Origin: Vibrio ulleungensis
GTDB taxonomy: Bacteria > Pseudomonadota > Gammaproteobacteria > Enterobacterales > Vibrionaceae
Direction of reading: 5' to 3'
Assembly: GCF_016900875.1 (NCBI RefSeq)
Contig: NZ_JAFEUM010000010.1
Span: forward strand, 1 to 64,000
DNA: 64,000 nt
Made by a program: the position numbers and the translations under genes. Below, piece after piece: positions 59,318 to 64,000 of this stretch (the stretch's first letter is position 1; each line of letters opens with the position of its first letter). The notes under the pieces are model-generated. The model was not told where the DNA came from and ran no database searches. It saw only the letters and a list, made by a program, of their open reading frames with translations.

Positions 59318-60888
59318 GATACCTCTCCTTGAGTCTTATTCTGGTCTTTAAGATGTTCAGGCATTATGTTTGCCATCATCAGACCGAGAGTCTTCTCATC
59401 CGCTTGTTCTGCTGAAACTTCACCAACGATAGTGCCATCAAATACCACAATAATGCGATCCGATAAGTTGAGGATTTCATCCAACTCAGTCGATACCAAT
59501 AAGACGGCCTTTCCATTGTCACGGGCATTGATGACTTGTTTATGAATGTACTCAATTGCACCAATATCAACACCACGGGTCGGTTGGCCGACCAACAGTA
59601 CATCAGGGTTTTGTTCCATTTCACGTGCAATGACGAGCTTCTGCTGGTTACCACCTGAGAAGTTTGCCGTTTTCAGATGCGGATCTTGTGGGCGAACGTC
59701 CCACTTGTCCATGCTCTCTTGACACGCTTTAAGGATGGCAGCTTTATCTTGCAGCATGCCTTTGTTGTATTCCGGCAGATTGTGGTAGCCAAGGATGTAC
59801 GCTTCTTTTGCGTCAAACTTATTAATCAGACCTTGTTTATGTCGGTCTTCTGGAATGTGACCCACACCGATTGCGCGAATTTCTTGTGGGTCTTTAAGAT
59901 TGTCGGCACTAATGGTGTTGCCGTTTAACTTAATTTCACCAGACGCAGGCTGCAAAATACCTGATAGCAGACCCAAAATCTCAGATTGGCCGTTACCTGA
60001 TACACCCGCGATACCAACGACTTCGCCTTCACGAACCGAGAAGTTCACTTTCTGAACTCGCTCAACACCGGCGTCATCAATAAAGGTAAGATCTTTAACA
60101 GTGATCAATTCCTTTTTGGGTTCAGCTGGACTGCGCTCTACTTTAAGACGTACCTTACGTCCAACCATCAGTTCCGCTAGCTGTTCTTGATCGGTATCTT
60201 TAGTCACCACGTGCGAAACCATGGTGCCTTGGCGCATCACCGAGATGTTGTCGGTGATGGCAAGCACTTCGCGCAGCTTATGCGTGATTATCATCACCGT
60301 AGTGCCACGTTCACGCAGTTTATCTAGAATTCTAAATAGGTGGTCGGCTTCTTGTGGCGTAAGAACACCCGTTGGCTCATCTAAAATTAGAATGCGAGCA
60401 TCGCGGTACAACGCTTTTAGGATCTCAACGCGTTGTTGTAGACCCACTGGTAGCTCTCCAACGATGGCGTCTAGAGGGACTTCTAGTCCATACTCTTTAG
60501 AAATCGCTTTTAGCTTTTTACGCGCAGCACCTAAGCTTTCAGACAGTTTCCAACCGTCTTCCGCACCCAGAATGATGTTTTCAAGAACCGTAAAGGTATC
60601 CACCAACATAAAGTGTTGGTGAACCATCCCGATCCCAGATGAGATTGCTTCTTGCGAGTTTGATGGCAAAAAGGGCTGACCATTAACTTTCATAGTGCCG
60701 CTGTCTGCGTGATAGAACCCGTAAATGATGCTCATAAGGGTTGATTTACCAGCACCATTTTCTCCAATGATGCCGTGTATAGTGCCTAATGGAACTTGGA
60801 GATCAATATCACGGTTGGCATGGACTGCGCCAAATCGCTTATTAATTCCATTCAGTTCTATGGCAAAGTCAGTATTCGCTGTGCTCAT
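59314..60888 (-). CDS. ABC transporter ATP-binding protein (two fused ATPase domains)
   Basis: About 524 aa with two ABC domains, as in ribose- and nucleoside-type importers. The first has Walker A GENGAGKST, signature LPVGLQQRVEILKAL and Walker B ILILDEPTGVLTP. The second has a degenerate Walker A region GVSGNGQSEILGLL and signature FSGGNQQKLVIAREM, with the Walker B position reading DVLLVGQPTRGVD. This asymmetry is normal for the family. ATG 60888 (MSTANTDF) is preferred over an upstream TTG (60900). It powers the two permeases. Confidence 0.92.
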   Translation of the reverse strand: MSTANTDFAIELNGINKRFGAVHANRDIDLQVPLGTIHGIIGENGAGKSTLMSIIYGFYHADSGTMKVNGQPFLPSNSQEAISSGIGMVHQHFMLVDTFTVLENIILGAEDGWKLSESLGAARKKLKAISKEYGLEVPLDAIVGELPVGLQQRVEILKALYRDARILILDEPTGVLTPQEADHLFRILDKLRERGTTVMIITHKLREVLAITDNISVMRQGTMVSHVVTKDTDQEQLAELMVGRKVRLKVERSPAEPKKELITVKDLTFIDDAGVERVQKVNFSVREGEVVGIAGVSGNGQSEILGLLSGILQPASGEIKLNGNTISADNLKDPQEIRAIGVGHIPEDRHKQGLINKFDAKEAYILGYHNLPEYNKGMLQDKAAILKACQESMDKWDVRPQDPHLKTANFSGGNQQKLVIAREMEQNPDVLLVGQPTRGVDIGAIEYIHKQVINARDNGKAVLLVSTELDEILNLSDRIIVVFDGTIVGEVSAEQADEKTLGLMMANIMPEHLKDQNKTQGEVS

Positions 60889-61054
60889 GCTTTTATCCAA
60901 TACTTTTATGTGCTTATCTCAGGCCGAAAATTTTCTATCTGGTTAACTCTTTTTACAGCATTTTGTGCGGTAATTTTGCCATTATCTGGCGTGTTAATGG
61001 GTCATTATTTCAAAAGAGTTAGCGAGATAGTTATCGAGAAAATTATCGAGAAGC

Positions 61055-61080
61055 AACGCCGCTACCGAAGTAGCGGCGTT
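61055..61080 (-). other. Stable hairpin between the BMP gene and the ATPase gene
   Basis: In the minus-strand transcript AACGCCGCTAC and GTAGCGGCGTT form a perfect 11-bp stem closed by C(UUCG)G. No U-tract follows. It probably stabilises the upstream binding-protein mRNA end or attenuates, giving more binding protein than transporter. Confidence 0.65.
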
Positions 61081-61098
61081 AATAATCAACTAGTGTGA

Positions 61099-62097
61099 TT
61101 AGATGTTACAAGTGTTGTCAGCCATGTAGTCGTGTACAACGATCTCGCCAGCAATGATTTTTTGCTGTAGTTCTGCTGCGTACGCTTCCATTTCAGCTGT
61201 AATAAGTGGTTTGTTGTGCTCGTCGTAAGCCCACTCAACAGCGCCTTCTTTAAGGCCTAGAACCTTAATACCAGGCTCCCAAGTGCCTTCCATCGCTTCT
61301 TCCCAAGAGCCGTAAGCAGAAACACCTACTTTCTTAACCATAGAAGTTAGCATGCTACCTGATTGAAGGTGGTTTTGGTTTGAGTCAACACCGATTGCGT
61401 ATTTGCCTGCGTCAGCGGCTGCTTGGTAAACACCAAGACCAGTACCGCCAGCTGCTGCGAAGATAACATCAGCATCTTTAGACATTTGAGACTTAGCAAG
61501 CTCAGAACCTTTTGCAGGATCCGCAAACGCTGCAGGTGTAGAACCTGTCATGTTTTCTAGTACAGTGATGTCGCTAGATGCGTAAACAGCACCTTGCTTG
61601 TAGCCACATGCAAACTTACGAATTAGAGGGATGTCCATGCCGCCAACGAAACCAACAGTGTTAGTTTTAGACGCTTTTGCAGCTAGTGCACCGACTAGGA
61701 ATGAACCTTCGTGCTCTTTATAAACGATAGATTGAACGTTTGGCTTGTCCACAACCATATCGATGATTGTGAATTTGATATCTGGGTATTCTGTCGCTAC
61801 TTTTTCAACGGCTGATGCCATGTTGAAACCAACTGCAACGATTGGGCTAAAGCCACGGCTTGCTAGACGACGAAGGCCTTGCTCACGCTGTGCTTCGTTC
61901 TGAGGTTCGAATTCACGAACATCAATACCTTTGTCTTTTTTGAATACTTCAACGCCGTTACGGAAAACCGCTTCGTTGAAAGATTTGTCGAACTTACCAG
62001 CTGTATCATAAACAACGGCTGGTTTAGCATCTGCTAGTGCAGTGAAAGACGCAATAGAAAGCGCAACTGCAGAAAGAGTAGTAGTGAGTTTTTTCAC
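61099..62097 (-). CDS. BMP-family substrate-binding protein (nucleoside ABC importer)
   Basis: A 332-aa periplasmic binding protein of the BMP/PnrA (Med) family. The signal peptide is MKKLTTTLSAVALSIASFTALADA, cut before KPAVVYD; there is no lipobox cysteine, fitting a soluble Gram-negative protein. Family motifs are GKFDKSFNEAVFRNG, VGFNMASAVEKVA, EGSFLVGALAA, VGFVGGMDIPLIRKFACGY, AAGGTGLGVYQAA and GVDSNQNHL. Family members bind purine nucleosides. It is first in its operon, separated from the ATPase gene by ~200 bp with a strong hairpin. Confidence 0.92.
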   Translation of the reverse strand: MKKLTTTLSAVALSIASFTALADAKPAVVYDTAGKFDKSFNEAVFRNGVEVFKKDKGIDVREFEPQNEAQREQGLRRLASRGFSPIVAVGFNMASAVEKVATEYPDIKFTIIDMVVDKPNVQSIVYKEHEGSFLVGALAAKASKTNTVGFVGGMDIPLIRKFACGYKQGAVYASSDITVLENMTGSTPAAFADPAKGSELAKSQMSKDADVIFAAAGGTGLGVYQAAADAGKYAIGVDSNQNHLQSGSMLTSMVKKVGVSAYGSWEEAMEGTWEPGIKVLGLKEGAVEWAYDEHNKPLITAEMEAYAAELQQKIIAGEIVVHDYMADNTCNI

Positions 62098-62376
62098 GAG
62101 ACAATTCCTAGTTTTAAGAAGTTATTTCCTTGTTGACTCACAGACTTGTACATGGAGTCAAAAACTTCTTCGTATGCGGTCAAACAATTAAAATTGAATG
62201 TAAAAGAGCAATCCGCACCGAATTGACAGGGATTTTACACTTTTATGGCGTGAATTAAAGTGAGATTGAACTCACTTTACTAGACCTAACCTGTAAGCTA
62301 ATTACGTGAATTCCTTATAGAAAAACGATTAGCTTCAAATTTTCATGTATACACTAGTTACTTTAATACAATTTTA

Positions 62377-62392
62377 TGTGATCTAGCTCAAT
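62377..62392. promoter_or_regulatory. Possible CRP site upstream of the BMP operon
   Basis: TGTGATCTAGCTCAAT matches TGTGA-N6-TCACA with one perfect half and three of five in the other. It lies 280 bp from the BMP start and 125 bp before the TatD gene, so its target is unclear. The rest of 62098-62516 shows no gene. Confidence 0.35.
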
Positions 62393-62516
62393 ATTGCTGA
62401 CCAGAGAGAGAGGAAAAAAAGCACAGCAAATTGTTTAATAAATATTCATTTTAGCGTTTGCGTTCAAAATATCCCCCGCTTATCCTTAGATTTTCTCCGT
62501 CAAAGAGTTGTCACAG

Positions 62517-63284
62517 ATGTACTTCGACACGCATTGCCATCTAGATTTCCCGGTTTTTGACGCTCAAATCGACCAGTGGCTAAAAAAGCTTCAGTTAGAG
62601 CAGGTTTCTCATATTTGCGTTCCCTCAGTTGGCCCCTCAAATTGGCAGCGCGTTATGCAACTAGGAAAGCGATACCCAGATCAAGTTTATTGCGCTTTAG
62701 GTATCCATCCGTGTTTTCTTCCGGTTCAAAGTGATTCCATTGCACAATTAACCAACCTTGTGCAAACCCATCGGCATGTTCTTAGTGCCATTGGCGAGAT
62801 TGGCTTAGATGGTCGCTTTAATAATGATAACCAACAAGAACATATTTTCGCCGAGCAGTTAACGCTAGCAAAAACAGTTGAATTACCGGTTTTGGTTCAT
62901 TGCGTTAAACGGCACCACCGTCTTATGCCCATGCTAAAACAAGCTGCGTTAAATAAAGCAGGAGTCATTCACGCTTTTACGGGGGACTATAAAACAGCCT
63001 CTAGCTATATAGATATGGGATTTAAGCTTGGAGTTGGCGCGAGTTTCATGTGGCCGTCAGCCAGACCGCTCAGAGATGTGCTCAGTAAGCTCCCACTGCA
63101 AGCACTTGTTTTTGAAACCGACGCTCCCGATATGCCACTGCCGGGTCATAAAAAAGGCGATGCTACGCCACTCGATGTTATCAATGTCGCTAAAAACTTT
63201 GCCTCACTAAGAAAAGAATCAACAAAAATGGTAATAGATTCGATTTATGAAAGCTCTTGTATGATTTTTAGACGAGATGCCTAG
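62517..63284 (+). CDS. TatD-family metal-dependent hydrolase (YjjV-like)
   Basis: About 255 aa, a TIM-barrel hydrolase with a two-metal site. Ligand motifs are FDTHCHLDFP (HxH), GEIGLDGR (Glu), LVHCVKRH (His), VIHAFTGD (His) and FETDAPDMPLPG (Asp). Members are DNases or other deaminase-like hydrolases; the precise substrate is not clear, but the sequence is closer to YjjV than to TatD itself. An in-frame TTG 62508 precedes ATG 62517. It lies upstream of nupC. Confidence 0.87.
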   Translation: MYFDTHCHLDFPVFDAQIDQWLKKLQLEQVSHICVPSVGPSNWQRVMQLGKRYPDQVYCALGIHPCFLPVQSDSIAQLTNLVQTHRHVLSAIGEIGLDGRFNNDNQQEHIFAEQLTLAKTVELPVLVHCVKRHHRLMPMLKQAALNKAGVIHAFTGDYKTASSYIDMGFKLGVGASFMWPSARPLRDVLSKLPLQALVFETDAPDMPLPGHKKGDATPLDVINVAKNFASLRKESTKMVIDSIYESSCMIFRRDA

Positions 63285-63421
63285 TGCTTTTCGTCTTTTT
63301 TATATTTGTTTAGCTCTACAAAGAATAATTCTGGTTAATTTCTCAGCTCAGTAGCACTAAAACAACATTTTTAGTGATTGCCACTTTTTATTTAAACGTT
63401 TGCCTCGTATAATGCCGCGCG

Positions 63422-63443
63422 AAATGTGGCTCTCATCACATTT
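63422..63443 (+). promoter_or_regulatory. CRP-binding site of nupC
   Basis: A 22-bp palindrome with half-sites AAATGTG and CACATTT that match the ideal CRP site apart from the central bases. Its centre (63432.5) is 41.5 bp before the expected start from the -10 TATAAT at 63462-63467. That spacing is the classic class II CRP promoter. Confidence 0.65.
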
Positions 63444-63461
63444 AGTCTAAATCTGGGTTCT

Positions 63462-63467
63462 TATAAT
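63462..63467 (+). promoter_or_regulatory. -10 element of the nupC promoter
   Basis: TATAAT with transcription expected near 63474, 60 bp before nupC. There is no good -35, as usual when CRP overlaps it. Another TATAAT lies at 63408-63413, upstream of the CRP site. Confidence 0.5.
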
Positions 63468-63533
63468 CCCGCTGAAAATTTTTTAAACCATACTTATCTC
63501 TGGCCATTAACCATCTAAAATAGGCAACTTAAT

Positions 63534-64000
63534 ATGAGCATCTTAATGAGTCTTGTCGGTATAGTGGTGCTACTAGGCATCGCATTCCTGCTGTCAGACA
63601 ACCGAAAAGCAATTAACCTACGTACTGTTGGTGGCGCGTTTGCCATCCAATTTATCCTAGGTGCATTTATCCTTTATGTTCCTTGGGGTAAAGACATCCT
63701 AAAAAGCATTTCTGATGGTGTCTCTAATGTCATCAATTACGGCGCGGATGGTACAGCATTCTTGTTCGGTAGCTTGGTCAACTTTTCAGTCGATGGTATC
63801 GGCTTCATTTTTGCGTTCCAAGTACTACCAACTCTAATATTCTTCTCTGCGTTGATTTCTGTTCTTTATTACCTAGGCATTATGCAATGGGTCATCAAAA
63901 TCATTGGTGGCGGATTGCACAAAGCGTTAGGGACATCTAAAGCTGAGTCTATGTCTGCTGCTGCAAACATTTTCGTAGGCCAAACAGAAGCCCCGCTTGT
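63534..64000 (+). CDS. nupC: Nucleoside permease NupC (partial, cut by window end)
   Basis: Only the first ~155 residues are in the window. The start MSILMSLVGIVVLLGIAFLLSDNRKAI is typical of concentrative nucleoside transporters (CNT family). The sequence ends within AESMSAAANIFVGQTEAPL, the conserved motif of the family. These carry nucleosides in with Na+ or H+. A CRP-dependent promoter precedes it. It is a second nucleoside uptake route next to the BMP-type ABC importer. Confidence 0.93.
   Translation, partial: MSILMSLVGIVVLLGIAFLLSDNRKAINLRTVGGAFAIQFILGAFILYVPWGKDILKSISDGVSNVINYGADGTAFLFGSLVNFSVDGIGFIFAFQVLPTLIFFSALISVLYYLGIMQWVIKIIGGGLHKALGTSKAESMSAAANIFVGQTEAPL

Overview
The window is about 64 kb of chromosomal DNA from a gammaproteobacterium of the genus Vibrio or a very close relative. 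Several genes recur together in vibrios: vpsR, a RocS-like GGDEF-EAL protein, an OxyR2-type regulator divergent from a peroxiredoxin, HlyU next to NhaR, the Na+/phosphate symporter NptA, and a phoBR-pst cluster with very long PstC and PstA permeases. The species is not decided here. Nearly everything is core genome. I see no prophage, CRISPR array, integron or complete insertion sequence.

Layout. 1-774: end of an rRNA operon (23S 3' end, 5S, tRNA-Asp, tRNA-Trp, terminators). 1467-3106: tRNA hydroxylase trhP with a ferredoxin gene. 3182-12550: rdgC, then phoB-phoR and pst-phoU (phosphate sensing and uptake). 12576-15152: cutC and the prx/oxyR2 divergent pair. 15820-18935: a candidate small RNA, vpsR, and a small-ORF/DUF1127 unit. 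18964-30860: mutH, rppH-ptsP-lgt-thyA-omp, nptA, nhaR, hlyU, rpsT and murJ. 30947-35414: ribF-ileS-lspA. 35632-46737: secG-tRNA-Leu, tRNA-fMet, rimP-nusA-infB-rbfA-truB-rpsO-pnp-nlpI (transcription, translation and RNA decay). 47103-48908: a MarR regulator with a MATE efflux pump. 48951-54213: ubiUV, rocS-like gene and ubiT-yhbS (anaerobic ubiquinone synthesis). 54225-56980: holD-rimI and prfC. 57210-62097: a BMP-type nucleoside ABC importer. 62517-64000: a TatD-family hydrolase and the start of nupC.

How genes work together. The phosphate genes form one circuit: PhoR/PhoB, PstSCAB-PhoU and, through a well-matched Pho box, the distant nptA. Three U32-family proteins (TrhP, UbiU, UbiV) are Fe-S proteins of oxygen-independent hydroxylation; TrhP is followed directly by a ferredoxin, and ubiT lies near ubiUV. 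VpsR and the GGDEF-EAL protein belong to cyclic-di-GMP/biofilm control. The BMP ABC importer and NupC are two nucleoside uptake routes at the right end, and a CRP site is seen at nupC.

Main points of interest. (1) pnp has an apparent one-base deletion that breaks its S1 domain. (2) Two copies of a ~161-bp inverted-repeat element lie in opposite orientations, one fused to the infB stop codon and one upstream of marR. (3) The palindrome GTTAGCCTTGCTAAC precedes both marR and the MATE gene. (4) DnaA-box-like 9-mers cluster between mutH and rppH. (5) A 37-codon ORF followed by two mutually exclusive hairpins precedes a DUF1127-like gene. (6) A terminator-ended intergenic transcript is likely upstream of vpsR. 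(7) lspA is followed by secG rather than by fkpB-ispH.
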